Shown one piece after another: positions 44,338 to 56,592 of a stretch of 64,000 bases of DNA (its first letter is position 1; each line of letters opens with the position of its first letter). Position numbers and translations under genes: made by a program. Origin of the DNA: Vandiemenella viatica (lineage: Eukaryota; Arthropoda; Insecta; Orthoptera; Morabidae); the NCBI GenBank assembly GCA_031002005.1, contig CM061918.1, positions 63,398,531-63,462,530 on the forward strand, in the 5' to 3' direction. Under the pieces are notes generated by a model, which saw nothing but the letters and a program-made list of their open reading frames with translations, did not search any database and was not told the origin of the DNA.

Positions 44338-45282
44338 CAGGGTGTACCTAAATGAACATCGGGGTTTTAACGCTTTGTAATATTTATTACATAAAACGTA
44401 AAATTATAATTAATGCATGAAATGAAAGAGCAACTCAAAACAGTTATACCTACAAGCTTACAAGTGTTCAATGTGACCACCTCTCATCACACGGCACATA
44501 TCAAGTCGATAGCCCATTTCTTCCCAAACATTGATTAGTGTTTGTGGTATAATTGTTGCAACAGCTGCCTCAATCCTGTTTCTTAGGTCAGGTACATCAC
44601 CTGGTAGTAGAAGCACATACACACGATCCTTTATGAACCCCGACAGATAGAAATCACATGGTGTCAGATCGGGAGAGCGTGGAGGCCATGTGAAACAAGC
44701 TCTGTCTTTGTGACCATTGCGGCCAATCCAGCAGTCGGGTACAGTGACATTCAACCAATCGTGTACGTTATTATGTCAGTGAGGCGGTGCACCATCGTGC
44801 TACCAAATGAAGTTATTTGGTTCATCTTCTACCAACTGGGGAAATAGCCATAGTTGTAGAGCATCAAGACAGGAAGTACCAGTTACAGTTGTTTCTCCAA
44901 AGAAAAAAGGCCCATAAACTTTCAGCCGAGGTATGGCACAAAAACATTCAGTTAAGGGGAGTCTCATTGCAATTGCACCATCTTGTGAGGATTTTCTGAG
45001 CCCCAGGTGTGCACATTATGAGTGTTCACATGTTCACTAATGTGAAATGTCGATTCATCACTGAAAACAACATGATCCAGAAAATATTCATCGTCATGCC
45101 ATTTTTGCTACTAGCGCTTTGTAACGGATGACGGAAGAAACATTGCACGCACATGTGCACAGGTACCATCAAAAAAACTGTTTCAGTTGCTCTTTCATTT
45201 CATGCATTAATTATAATTTTACGTTTTATGTAATAAATACTACAAAGCGTTAAAACCCCAATATTCATTTAGGTACACCCTG
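44338..45282 (-). mobile_element. TA-flanked DNA transposon with 107-bp inverted repeats (945 bp)
   Basis: Left 44338-44444 and right 45176-45282 are long, nearly perfect inverted repeats that start CAGGGTGTACCTAAATGAA. TA stands on both sides (44336-44337 and 45283-45284). The interior encodes the C-terminal half of a DDE transposase on the minus strand. The termini differ in sequence from those at 38791, so this is another family of the same superfamily. Confidence 0.93.
44455..45115 (-). pseudogene. DDE transposase, catalytic half, broken
   Basis: Read on the minus strand: FSDESTFHISEHV near 45060 (first Asp), then VYGPFFFGETTVTG, HDGAPPH near 44795 (second Asp) and WPPRSPDLTPCDF near 44680 (third Asp), ending VMRGGHIEHL at 44461. 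Stops interrupt it at several places, for example next to HDG. I count 46 residues between the second Asp and the Asp of PCD, longer than the 34 of classical mariner and closer to the DD41D groups. The amino-terminal HTH domain is missing. Confidence 0.82.
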
Positions 45283-45284
45283 TA

Positions 45285-46805
45285 AATCAATGAAAAGAAT
45301 CCCATTTACATTCAAGAAAAAACTGGACATGATTTTTGGCAGATGAAATCTACTGTTGGTTTTTTGGTTTAGAAATACCAGACCACCAACTGATTTTATT
45401 TTTCTGGTATCCAATTTCTCATACAGTCATAGTAGTGAATTGATGCACGAAGTTGATAGAGTAATTTTTAAAAAGGTGCAAACATTGTTCAGAAATTCAT
45501 TTTCCCATTTGTTTTTAGTTACGCTTTAATAAACTCAGCATCCATCGAGCACAACACTTTCTCATAACTCAGCTATGTCATACACCTGTAATCACTGATA
45601 ATCTAATACTATATACTGCTCTTTCTCAGTGTTTTAATCAGTGGATATAGTTTGGTCATCCACTACATTCAGATGTACAAACCATGTATACATTCAGCCC
45701 ACCTTTCTTTGCTGTTGAAATCAAAGGAGCAGACTCCTAATAAACATTTACCTACTTTTGATGAACTATAATGATATAAAATTCTTCATTTTGGGCAGTT
45801 TATTGCCAACATGATATTCCAATTTGTCCATTTCAACAAGATAAGCACTATAAATGAATGCAAAAAAAAGATAAGCACTGCGTGGCTAATTCAAAAACCC
45901 ATATAAAGGGAACTACTTCAAAGGTCAAGTTGGAACAGACATTCGTTATTATGACATTTACACCAACATCACAAAAAAGTACATTAACAATAAGTGCTAA
46001 GAACTTTTCACTTTAACCTGTTGCTTTATGCGCACTTTCTACATTATGTTAGTTGATATAATATATAGACTTTTTCAATATTTAGTTTTGTTAAATTGTA
46101 TAGTCAAAACAGTACCATAATTTTAGAGGTGTGGGGCAAAATTTGTCTGACACCTTAAACTTGATGTTTTAATATAAGATCATTAAGAATAATTAGATTT
46201 CACTATATAATGTCACTTCTTCCTTGTTGTAAAAGCTTATTTGTGAGTCTTGTTTTTAGACAATCTGAAGAATGTTAGAAAACAAGAGGAAACCGAATCA
46301 GGAAATGCAACTGTTTGATGACTACTGAAAATTTAAGGCTTTTATAGTTACATCGTGACAACTGAATATTATATCCATCAAGTTAAATATTATTTTCAAT
46401 ATATAAGTTGTTTTGTGTAATAACAATTTGCATGTGACATTGCAGCTGCTAAAAACTTTTTTCTCAGGTATATTTTGCTTGTATACTTAATTTACTGCAA
46501 CATAATGACATGTTACTGTTAATAAGAGCAGTGGTCTTTGTGAGTGAATGTTTGATGCTCAATATTATCTATTAAGTAATTTTTTATATTTTTATCATTG
46601 TTATTTCATGTAGTGTTGAAAAACTTGTACAGATTGTTAATAATACTTTTGTATTTTTAAACAAATAACATTCTTTCCTCCAACCTAGTGATTAGATCCA
46701 ATCAGAAATCTACTGGTTTATTAATACTAAAACAGCCCAGACAAATTTCTCTTTAAATGTACTGGATAATTGCAATAATGAAACTGCCATTAAGCACTGA
46801 AAATA
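45285..46805. other. Unassigned AT-rich stretch
   Basis: No recognisable gene or repeat. Confidence 0.45.
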
Positions 46806-46807
46806 AG

Positions 46808-47075
46808 AAAGGATATGGAAAATAATTCTTCACTTACCACAGATGAAGGCAGGATGTTTAGACGAGCACAAGAGAAAACAGAAAACAAAGACATTTCACA
46901 ATATTTTGGTTAATAACATTAATCATTTGGTAGGTCTGGAAGTGTACACATTTTTGCCCTGCAATATATTTCGCCTCCCACATGATTAAGGTTATTAATT
47001 GAAATATTGTGAAGTGTGTTTGTTTTTGTGTTTTCTTGTCTGCATTTGTGGTGACTGGTTATTTTTTGTAAATGT
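46808..47075. repeat. Fold-back of Penelope-type termini
   Basis: Left arm (AATAATTCTTCACTTACCAC, GAGAAAACAGAAAACAAAG, TTCACAATATTTTGG, ATTAATCAT) is complemented by the right arm (ATGATTAAGG, GAAATATTGTGAAGTG, TTGTTTTTGTGTTTTCTTG, GTGGTGACTGGTTATTTT). Arms are roughly 110-120 bp. The right arm lies inside the first unit of the 268-bp duplication. Confidence 0.78.
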
Positions 47076-47473
47076 ATTGTACTGCCTGGGATGTTCAATT
47101 CTCTTATAGCCTTGAATCTGTTGATTTGGTGGGTCAAGCTTTGAGTTAAGTTGATGATTTGGTGGGTCAAGCTTTAAGTTGATAACTTTTAATTTAATAA
47201 AAAGTGGAAGTGTACACATTTTTGCCCTGCAATATATTTCGCCTCCCACATGATTAAGGTTATTAATTGAAATATTGTGAAGTGTGTTTGTTTTTGTGTT
47301 TTCTTGTCTGCATTTGTGGTGACTGGTTATTTTTTGTAAATGTATTGTACTGCCTGGGATGTTCAATTCTCTTATAGCCTTGAATCTGTTGATTTGGTGG
47401 GTCAAGCTTTGAGTTAAGTTGATGATTTGGTGGGTCAAGCTTTAAGTTGATAACTTTTAATTTAATAAAAAGT
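46938..47473. repeat. Perfect tandem duplication, 2 x 268 bp
   Basis: 46938-47205 and 47206-47473 start GGAAGTGTACACATTTTTGC and I find no difference between them. Within each unit GATTTGGTGGGTCAAGCTTT occurs twice. Confidence 0.95.
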
Positions 47474-48559
47474 GGAAACCGTTAGATAGAGTAAGTAACT
47501 TTAGTCCCAATGAAACTTGCAATATAGCTTACAATTCTACAGAAATCTGAGATTATATATAAATGAATAGAGTTTTAAGTCTGTCGAATTACAGAATTAA
47601 ATGACACAAGTTCACATGTAGCAAACTCCCAGCCAGTTTGGTACTAAAAAGTTGTTTCACATTTTATTAGCACTTGCCTATTGAGCTAATTGATTATACA
47701 CCATTGAAATATCTAAGAAATCCTGCTTTTAGGGAAACTTCCTTGCAGACTTATTCAGAAAATTAAGCAAATTATTATTTTTTTTTTTTAAAGAAGCGCC
47801 ATATATCTATAAAATGTTCTCTGAACAGAGCATTTATTGTACATGCACTTGAAAAGTCACATGGGAATAAAAAAAATCAATAAACTCTGGACAAAACAGT
47901 CCCAACTTTGTTGAAACCAATTTTTTTTTGCATAGCAGTATCAAGTATCTCAATTTCTATACTGTCTGGGTGACACCTGTCCTAGTATGAAAAGTAGACA
48001 TGTTTTGGCCTCAGCAGGGCACGTGTAACAAATTGCAATGCAGTTCTGCCCTAGATGGATGAAGGATGACAGCTGAAACATTATGATTTTATATTAAAAT
48101 TCGATTCACACATACAGTATAGAAACTCTGCTGCAGAAGCCTTCAGCTGCAAGTATCACATTGGTTGAGTTGTAAAAAATTGTTTCAACTCTTGTGAGGA
48201 GGGGTGGAAACAATTTGTTAGTTGTGTGGCTTTTTTTTGGAGTGTAAATATAATGAGGGAGTTGGTATATTCTTATGTGGAAGTACGACCTTGGCTAGCC
48301 CAATTCAGCTGTTCATTCAGACATTTTGAATAATTAATGTGTAATACAGATTCTACTCATAGCAGCACTCATCTATGGTAATAGGTTATTTTCCCTATTA
48401 TTTGTTATTTATGTCGCCTAAAAGCTGTTTACTTTTTCCTTAGTATCATTGTAGATTCTACTAAATTATTCTCAGTTAATCTCATTAGTTTTATATGCTA
48501 GCTACAATTCTTTTTGATATTATTTTTGATTGCAGTATAAGTTATACCCTGTTTTCAAT
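47474..48559. other. Unassigned stretch
   Basis: No gene or element recognised. Confidence 0.45.
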
Positions 48560-48563
48560 GCCT

Positions 48564-49812
48564 TGTAAGGTACCCTTTAGCTCGCCAAAAGCATTCCCAC
48601 TAGCTACCCCCCAGTTGTAATATGCTCTATAGAACGATTTTGAAGTCGCTTATGCAGAACATAGAAATTTCATGTAAAGTAATTGTCATCTTGAATAGAT
48701 TTTCCATGGTGAAAACTCGTTATCAGAATCATTTTTGAGTGTATTCATTATGGCTGGAAAAATTTAATTTGAGAGATAATTTGGTTTATGTTTCGAAACA
48801 TGCAATTAGGAAAGCTAGGTTTTAAGACTTGAAATGACTCAGAGCTGAGTAAAGTTACAGCTGATTTTTTATCACCAGCTATAGTCAGCACTGTCTAGAA
48901 TATTCTAAAAGTAAAATTAATTAATTTGGCAAAGTTTAATTAGTGCTTTTAATTAAGAAAAAAATGAAGTTTTTAACTAAAAGGAATAGAATTGTGAAAT
49001 TAATGTCAGTATTAATATAAGTCGAGAGGATTACGAATATGTAGTGGTTTTGGCAAAAAGTGTAAACATTAGTGAGATGATTAAGATTTTGAAGATAGAT
49101 TGTCGTAAATTGTTGTTGAGTGCAACGAATTGCACCAAGCTGCTGACATAAGAGACTTCAAGGTTAATCTCAAAGAAACCCTTTTGAATGTTGAATTATA
49201 GTAAAACAGATAAGAATATGGTAACAGGAAGCCCTTGTATCAATTGCAAAGTAAACCACTTTTGATATTTTGGGAGATATTAATTTCTGAAAGAATTTGC
49301 TGACGTCACAAGAATTGAAAAGTTGCTAAAAGTCCTGGCAGCCATCTTGAATATGCCGAGTCTTTCAATGAGGTAACTTCATGTCACTATGTAGCCCAGT
49401 CTTCCACTAGAAATCAAACAGTCAACTTCTCGTCTGTTTGCAGAGCGAACTACTCCACGCGGCACATTGTAACATGTCGTATTCTCACTAACATTAGTAA
49501 TTTTGTCTTCTCATGTGAATGCGCTTAGCCTATCAATCTTTTATGGAACTGTTGTTGTTCGATGTCTTATCCACAATTCTGGTACTGACAATGTAAAAGT
49601 GAATTTTTCAAGAATATAAGTCTTTTGTGAATCTTGAACTGTGTCAAGAGAACTTATTTAATTATACACTTCATGTTTGGGGTTCATAATACAAACCCGT
49701 GGGGTACGCATTATCAAATATTAAGGTATCAGAAGGCTACACAGGTCATGAACTTTATTGTTCACAGTTTAGGGAAAGTGTTGCAACCCCCGAGCTTCCT
49801 TTACACCTAGCA
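48564..49812 (+). repeat. Solo LTR with 4-bp target duplication (1249 bp)
   Basis: It starts TGTAAGGTACCC and ends CACCTAGCA. GCCT stands on both sides (48560-48563 and 49813-49816). The start matches the LTR at 6023 (TGTAAGGTATCC), and a CAACCCCCG block close to the end matches its ACCAACCCCCGG, so the two families are related. Nothing internal remains, as expected after recombination between two LTRs. It also has a GC-richer part near its 3' third (GCCATCTTGAATATGCC). Confidence 0.82.
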
Positions 49813-49816
49813 GCCT

Positions 49817-50560
49817 TTACTTTTACAGTAATAATTAAATCCTTTCACTGTTTGAGATAAATTGTTTAGTACCTCCCTGAAACTTATCCCAATCCCAAAT
49901 TATTATCTACAGATAAAGCTTCTATATAATAATCCTGCTTGTTCTGCTTGAACTCAAATATTCATTAATGGAATCTATCTAGGTTTCCTGTCACTGTTAC
50001 ACATTCAGAATACTTCTTCTATCTTTCAATGCCTCTATTGCAGTAATTTTCAGAAATCTATATGCCCTCTCTCAAAATCCTGTAATATGGTAGCATATTC
50101 TAGCATGGACTCTGTGTTTTGCATCCCAGTTTTCACTTGTTGCATGTACAACCCACAATTTCGTCTAGGATTGCTATAAAGTAGGAGGTTATTGTCCTAA
50201 CACATTTTCTCCATCAGTCATTGTGGAGTGACAGAGCTTCACAATTGGATTGTCATCTCCTCTAGAGTTCCATCAGCACCTTGGTCTCTGGTGTTGGTTG
50301 TAGTCCAATTTGTATCAGCAGAGCTGACTGCGCAATAAGTGATCAATGTGCAACAATGAAAAACTTCCCTTCCTGCAACCAGTAGCATTTGCTGATTCCC
50401 AATGCATCATTGGCTAAGTTAGTGGGAGGTAGGTGGGCAGATTTAGGGCTCAGCCTTACTGTTCCCAGATGAGGCAAGTGTTGTGCTCTATTACTGGCCT
50501 GACTAGAGTGCAGTATATGGCAATTCCCGTCTGTGATGCCAGTAAACACTTCCACTTTAA
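49817..50560 (-). pseudogene. Weak RT-remnant similarity
   Basis: Blocks such as CAGTAATTTTCAGAAATC and CAATCCCAAATTATTATC follow the order of the antisense RT family seen at 50560-53000. No readable motif; a minus-strand 81-codon frame at 50343-50588 has no known domain. Confidence 0.3.
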
Positions 50561-53000
50561 TTGCGATGGAGTGCTGTAATTGTGGCAATTTCCCTACACG
50601 CCAATTTTGTCCACTTTACTTTTGCCCTTTACTAATTTCAAATATAAATTATTTTAGCGTTTTTTTTTTGGTAAATTATTAATCATGTCTCTTGGTAACT
50701 TGGTAAATTATTCAAATCCCTGACCTCCTTACTTACGAAATAAAATATTACCATACCCTCAGGACAGAAATCGAGTGCAAGTTTGTGGTCATGGTCAACT
50801 TTTATCTTTCCTGCACATCTCGTAAATTCTTCTACACTCCCATGACTCTTCACCCTCCTCTTGTCTTCCAATGAATCCCATTTCAGCTCCTATATTTTAT
50901 CAGCTACTGATTGTGTTCTGTGGCAATTTCCAGAGACAAATCTTGCAGCCCTATCCAATGCTTGTATTTGCCACCCAAAATGTGAGTCCCATATTCAAGC
51001 AATGGTTCGACCAATGCCTTGTAACCCAGTTCTCTTACTTCTCTGGCACATCTCCTCATCATTCTTTCCAACAAGTGAAGAACCTTTATCTATATCTGTC
51101 TAATGTGCTCTGCCCAGTTGAGTTTGCTATCAAATGTTAAGCCAAGATATTTGCATTTCAAGTCTTCGACAAGCAATTCTTTCCACACCTTATAATCGTA
51201 ACCAACCTTTAGTTTCTTATCCGTGTACCTAATAAACCAACTCCTCTTTGCATTATTTTCTTACCATGTTGACCAACCCAGCTAGATATCTTGTACTGAT
51301 CACCCTCTAGCTATTTAAAAGTCTTCTATCGTTCTAATCATATTATGTGGCATTATGTCATCTGGAAACAACCTCATTCTGATAGTAGACCATAAGCACT
51401 CATTTATTAGAATAATGGATAGCAGTGGTCCCATTTTCACTATATGTTCTTTGGTACTGCATTTCCTATCCTAAATTTTGCTGTCTACTTTTTAAGAATT
51501 CTTCTACCCAGGAAATCACTTTCTCATCTGTTCCAATAGATTTTATGGCTCAATCTATCAAAAGCCTGTCAAAGCTCTAGTGCTGCACTATCAATTTGAC
51601 CTCACTTGCCCACTTCATCAGAAATATCTTGCATAGAGCTTAACCGAGATTCCCATGAATATCCTTCTCTAAATCCATGTTGCCAACTTGAATACCACTT
51701 ATGTTCATCACTTTTCTGATGTTATCAATATCTCCATTAATTTACCTACCACTGATGTCAAGCTGATTGATTTGTTTTTTGTTTGTTTATGACCCTGTTT
51801 GTCACTTTTCCAGTTAGCAGCAAGTATCCAGACTCAATTTAAATGTTCCAAGATAAGGTACAGTGTCACATCCTGTTATCTTTATGTTATCCATAGTAAT
51901 AACATCTACTCCACGCCCACCGAACGTGGTGGGTGAGTGGTAGAGCTCTTGCCTTGCGCTTGGGAGGACATGAGTTCGAATCCTCATCTGGGCATCCACA
52001 TTTGGGTTTTCTATGGTGTCCCCAAATCACTACAGACGAATGCCGAGATGCTTGCTTCAAAACGCCATAGCCAAATTCCTTCCCATTCTGTGTCCCCAGT
52101 CCTATGATGACGTAATCAAGGCATAAAGCTATGAGAAAAATCCCCCCCCCCCCCCCCCCCCCGACTGATTTTTTTTTTTCCGCTGTCTTAGTTCATTCAT
52201 GATGCCTTCAGGTTCAAATCTTTTAGTCAGTTCATTTCTAATTGTTCAGATAAGAGTGTTCTACTATTGACACCCTCCCATTTCTGTATTGTAATCCCTA
52301 AAACCAGTAACTTAAAGTCTCTGCCTTTTTAAAATCCTCAGTAACTTCTCTATTATCAGTGTCTCAACATCCTCCCTCCCCCTTAATTTTTCAACATAAC
52401 CATAGAAATTTCTAGATGCATCCATCAGAGGTCCCCCTACTCCAGTAATATTTTTAATAAACCCATCTTCTTTAGACACCTTTGTTAGTTGTTTCAAATG
52501 TTCCCTACTGCCATGCTGTGTCTTAATTCTATTTTCTTCCTACCAACCTCTTTAATTGCCTCACCGTCCTATTAAACCACATATGTTCTGTACTTGTGCC
52601 ATCCTTCAGTTTGCTGAAACTTTCCCTGAAGTCTCTAAATTTTAAAATCTATGTCTTTTATAACTGTACCGTTCAATTTTGGACACTAGTTTACTGAATG
52701 CTCCAATATTCATCCAAACTGCTTCGTGATAGCTTATTTCTTCAGTTACTTTACACCTCACAAGGTTATCATTGGCCTTTATTAGGGAAGATATCCAGCA
52801 TGTTCTATCCTTTTGTATTCTGCTCTACAACCTGAGTAAAAGCTTCCTTCCATTACTAAGATATTTGTGTTGTTAATCTTATTTCCTACCCAGTTCACAC
52901 CTATTCAACTTAAACCCCCACTAATAATGACCATTCTACACTCATTTCTTAATTCTTGAGCATCAGGTATCACCTGTGTGTGCAAATTTGTTGCTTGGTG
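50560..53000 (-). pseudogene. Degraded non-LTR retrotransposon (endonuclease to RT tail)
   Basis: From the 5' side on the minus strand: near 52930-52790 a piece like RMVIISGGLS...IGVNWVGNK, an endonuclease block; near 52500-52310 GFIKNITGVGGPLMDASRN; near 51590-51540 RT fragments; and at 50871-50683 DHDHKLALDFCPEGMV, the C-terminal tail. Stops and shifts are frequent, so it is an old copy of the family seen at 29390-30050. A SINE has been inserted at about 51905-52140. Confidence 0.6.
51905..52140 (+). mobile_element. tRNA-derived SINE, with head and tail
   Basis: Head GGTGGGTGAGTGGTAGAGC with B box GTTCGAATCC at 51974-51983, then TTTGGGTTTTCTATGGTG, GAATGCCGAGATGCTTGC, CCAAATTCCTTCCC and a tail with GGCATAAAGC. 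It is the best-preserved tRNA head of the family. A run of about 20 C follows at 52143-52162. Confidence 0.85.
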
Positions 53001-53870
53001 TTCTGTCATTGGAGTTCAAGGTGTGGTTGTAGATTGGGCAATTGCTGTCCATGGTGCCCTCAGCATTGACAGCACGAGAACCTCTGTGCTGACATATTCA
53101 CGGCCACCTGGCCAAGGCTTCAGTTTGTTGCAGTGCTTCCTGCAGTGATTGCTCTTCTATGGCTTGTTGTGAAGAAGGCAGTTTTTCCTCAGTAGTAATT
53201 GAATGTTGGGCACGTAGGTATTGCATTGATCCCTGTACAGTTATCTGTCCAAACTTCTGCATCAGGATCAAAGAGGCTTTCTCAACAGCATAACTGCACA
53301 GCAGTTTTAAAAATGGTGCTGAGCAGTCCATTTAGAGCTTGCACAGTAGGTCACCATATCTAATAAATGCAGTCCCTTATATCGCATCCTTTGCAAGTTT
53401 ATTATGAAACACCACCAAAATATTTTTGTTCGCTGTAGAATTCCCTCTTGACCTTTTATCTTATATCAGCCATTTCCAACCAGGGTCGCATTTAGGCATA
53501 GGCTATCTAGGCTGCAGCCTAGGGGCCCACACCACACACAAAAATAATAGTAAACAAATAGAAATATATTAGTTGCCATCCTTCTGTTAACGTGTGTGTT
53601 TGGGGATAATAATTTTTTGTCATTTGTCTTTTGCTGAGGATGTTTGGTTGCAACAACACATCTACAATAAGCAGCACCTTATCTATCGATCAGTCAAAAA
53701 ATTGAATATGCGAGCATTACTTCAGTCTTGGAAACGATACAGAATGCACATTTCAAACTTTCGATTCTTCAATAAGCTGTCCTTGTACATTTTTACTATC
53801 AATACATTATTCCATATTTTAAATTCTAAGGTTTATTAATTTGATAATAAGTAATCGAGATTTATATATA
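53000..53870. other. Unassigned stretch
   Basis: A minus-strand 77-codon frame at 53098-53331 shows no known domain. Near 53500 the wording of a genomic duplicate (TAGGCTGCAGCCTAGGGGCC) recurs in part near 56826 (AGCCTAGGGGCC), flanking the Penelope-rich block. Confidence 0.4.
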
Positions 53871-53879
53871 TAGGAATTA

Positions 53880-54215
53880 AATTAGGATAGGGAAATGAGC
53901 CACCACTTACCTTAAGGTTATGGATGTGGAGGGCACGAACACACAGAAAAGACAAAAAAACACAACTGGTATAGAAATTTTCGGGACGAGCCTTTTATCA
54001 ACAGGAGAACATTATGGGAGGTGGGTGATGGAGACTATCTCCCAGTCTTTCTACTACACTACCATCCGCGCCATTCACCAGACAGCGGTCTGTGTACACA
54101 CCTGACTCCGCCTGGTGTCTCACTTCTGCAGGAATAAGACTGTATGCCAAAATATTGTGCTTCTCTTGTGTGTGTCATCTCAGCCGCCTTCATCTGTGGC
54201 AAGTGTTGGGTCATA
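53880..54215. repeat. Penelope-type terminus pair, partly fold-back
   Basis: TTAGGATAGGGAAATGAGCC at 53882 starts a third copy of the repeat that flanks the Penelope body at 54662 and 56672. The right half (GCCAAAATATTGTGCTTC ... CAGCCGCCTTCATCTGTGG) is in the opposite orientation. Confidence 0.6.
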
Positions 54216-54221
54216 TTTCCC

Positions 54222-54535
54222 AGCGAAATGAACCACCACTTACCTTAGATGATGGTATCATGGGATTAACACACAAATAAGCACAAAACAGGAAAAGCAA
54301 TTAATATTTTGGGACTTGGATGTTCGTCAACAGGATAAAATCAAACAGGGAGGGTGGTGTAGGAGACCATTTCACAATCTGGTCTCCTACACCACCCTCC
54401 TTGCTTGATTTTCTCCTGTTGAGTAACATCCAAGTCCCAAAATATTCAAGGTTTTTCCTGTTTTGTGCTTATTTGTGTGTTAACCCCATGATACTATCAT
54501 CTAAGGTAAGTGGTGGTTCATTTCGCTATCCCTTT
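54222..54535. repeat. Near-perfect fold-back, about 150-bp arms
   Basis: AGCGAAATGAACCACCACTT ... CAGGGAGGGTGGTGTAGGAG on the left is answered by CTCCTACACCACCCTCC ... AAGTGGTGGTTCATTTCGCT on the right, with a loop of about 17 bp (ACCATTTCACAATCTGG). TTAACACACAAATAAGCAC and its complement lie at matching distances. A run of 19 T follows at about 54532-54550. Confidence 0.93.
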
Positions 54536-54594
54536 TTTTTTTTTTTTTTTAAATCCATTCACTAATTAGCTCCTATTATTTAATGGTACCATAC

Positions 54595-54618
54595 TATATA
54601 TATATATATATATATATA
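54595..54618. repeat. (TA)n at the edge of the Penelope repeat
   Basis: TA run that precedes the terminal repeat. A second one precedes the other copy at 56596-56626. Confidence 0.9.
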
Positions 54619-55105
54619 ATATAATAACAATGAAAAAAAGACACTAAGTAGCGGAAAGGAATCAAATTAGGATAGGGAAATGAGCCACCACTTACCTTTA
54701 GATGGATGTGGGGCGCGAACACACAGAAAAGACACAAACATAAATAATAAAGAAATTTTCGGGAAAAAACCCTTCAACAAGAGAACATTATGAGAGGTGG
54801 GTGCACCCGGAGACTGCCTCACGGAAAGACCGCCGGTCGAGAAAATGGTGGGGGTAAATTCAAACATCGGAAAAGTAGAGGGGAAGTGAGTCAGAGCTCA
54901 TACCCGAGCAAAAATTAATATCCAAACTAATTTCTGGTTGGTGGGAAGATCAAAATATATATTGGGAAAAAAATTAATATATTATACAAATATATATATA
55001 ATAATAATATTTATGAAGTAAACATCACCTCAGGTTAGTGGTGGTTCAATATAGTTAGTGGAAAGGAGAGGAATAAAAAAATATATTAAAAAAAAAGACC
55101 GGGTA

Positions 55106-56592
55106 TTATCTTAAGTTGAGACCGGGTGGTTGCCTTGTGCCAAGTTTGTACTGGTAGGCAAGTTCCCACCTTCTGAGTTCAGAGAAGCTGCTATTAGGGA
55201 GAACTCTGATAGCACGGACTGTGTAACAAGAGTTGAAATTATTCAAGTCGTGGGTTATGGCATGGGCAGCGACTGGGTGCTTTGGGTTCTGTGTGAACAC
55301 CGTCTGACGGTGGCCATTCATTCTTATGGAGAGTGCATTTGTGGTCAAACCAATATATGAAGCCAGGCAGTGGTTGCATGTTAGCTGGTATATTACATGC
55401 GTGGTTTCACAGGTGGCGTGTCCTATGATAGGGAAGCTTTCCCCAGTGACCGGGTTGATGAAAGTGGTGGAAGCATGGTGTATGTAACACATCTTGCAGC
55501 GTGGTCTATTACATGGGAAAGAGCCTTGGGGTTAACTGTTAGGAAGAGGGAGACTGTGTTTGTGGACTAGAAGTTCGCTGAGGTTAGGAGGTCTGCTGAA
55601 ACAAATTCTAGGAGAGGCAGGGAGGATTTTAGGAAGAATGGATCTCATTTCAGGGCATGTTTGTAAGAAATCGTAGCCCTGCCGGAGGACTCTGTTGATG
55701 GATTCGAGGCCTGGGTAGTACTGTGTGACCAAGACTGGATTGTGGTTGGTTTTTGCGGGTCTGGGATGATTGATTGGCTGATTCAGTTGTGATGTAGCAC
55801 GTGAAAGCTGTTTGTTAACCAAAGCTGGAGGGTAGTTGCGAGATATTAATGCTTCTGAAATACTGTTTGAATAATCCATGAGAGACTGTTGGTTAGAGCA
55901 TATGCGACTACCTCGAATGCCAAGACTATAGGGGAGTGAACGTTTGGTGTGGTATGGGTGGCAACTGTCAAAATCGAGATACTGTTGAAGATTGGTTGGT
56001 TTGATGTGAACTGAAGAGTTGAGATAGCCATTGGATAGGGACAAATCGACATCCAAGAATGTGGTCTGGGTGTGGGAGTAGGACCAAGTGAATTTCAGCA
56101 TGCTAAAGTTATTGAGATGGTTCAGGAAATTTAGCAGTTCATTTTCTCCATGTGTCCAAATCATAAATATGTCATCAATGAAACGAAGCCAAATGAGGGG
56201 TTTGAGAGGGAATTCCTCCAGAAATGTCTGTTCCAGGCCGGCCCATGAACAGATTAGCGTAAGAGGGGGCCATGCGGGTACCCATGGCAGTTCCGCAGGT
56301 TTGGTGATAGATGTTGCCTTCGAAGGAGAAGTAGTTATTATTAAGGATAAGGTGGGCTAATTTGATGAGGAAGGATGTCATGGGAAGGCTGTTGGGAGGG
56401 CGCTGGTCCAGAAAGTGTTCCATGGCCCTGAGGCCATGCCAGTGTGGAATGTTTGTATACAAGGACGTGACGTCAATGGTAACCAGTATTGAGTCGGAAG
56501 GAAGAGGTGTGGGTAAGGTAGAAAGCCGGAAGAGAAAGTGCTGAGTGTCCTTTATATGAGAAGGGAGCTGATTAACAATGGGCTGTAGGTAC

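Noticed and set aside
46919..47438. Two overlapping minus-strand frames with the same protein
   Set aside because: They arise from the perfect 268-bp tandem duplication, not from a gene.
48050..48090. Second hammerhead-like block (GGATGAAGG ... CTGAAACA)
   Set aside because: The first core letters are mutated (CTG replaced by TGG) and stems are not evident.
50343..50588. 81-codon minus-strand frame
   Set aside because: No recognisable motif and it lies in repeat-like sequence; a protein search would be needed to revive it.
51905..51990. Possible tRNA gene
   Set aside because: The A and B boxes belong to a SINE head: the downstream body and tail are those of the dispersed family, and no cloverleaf could be drawn.
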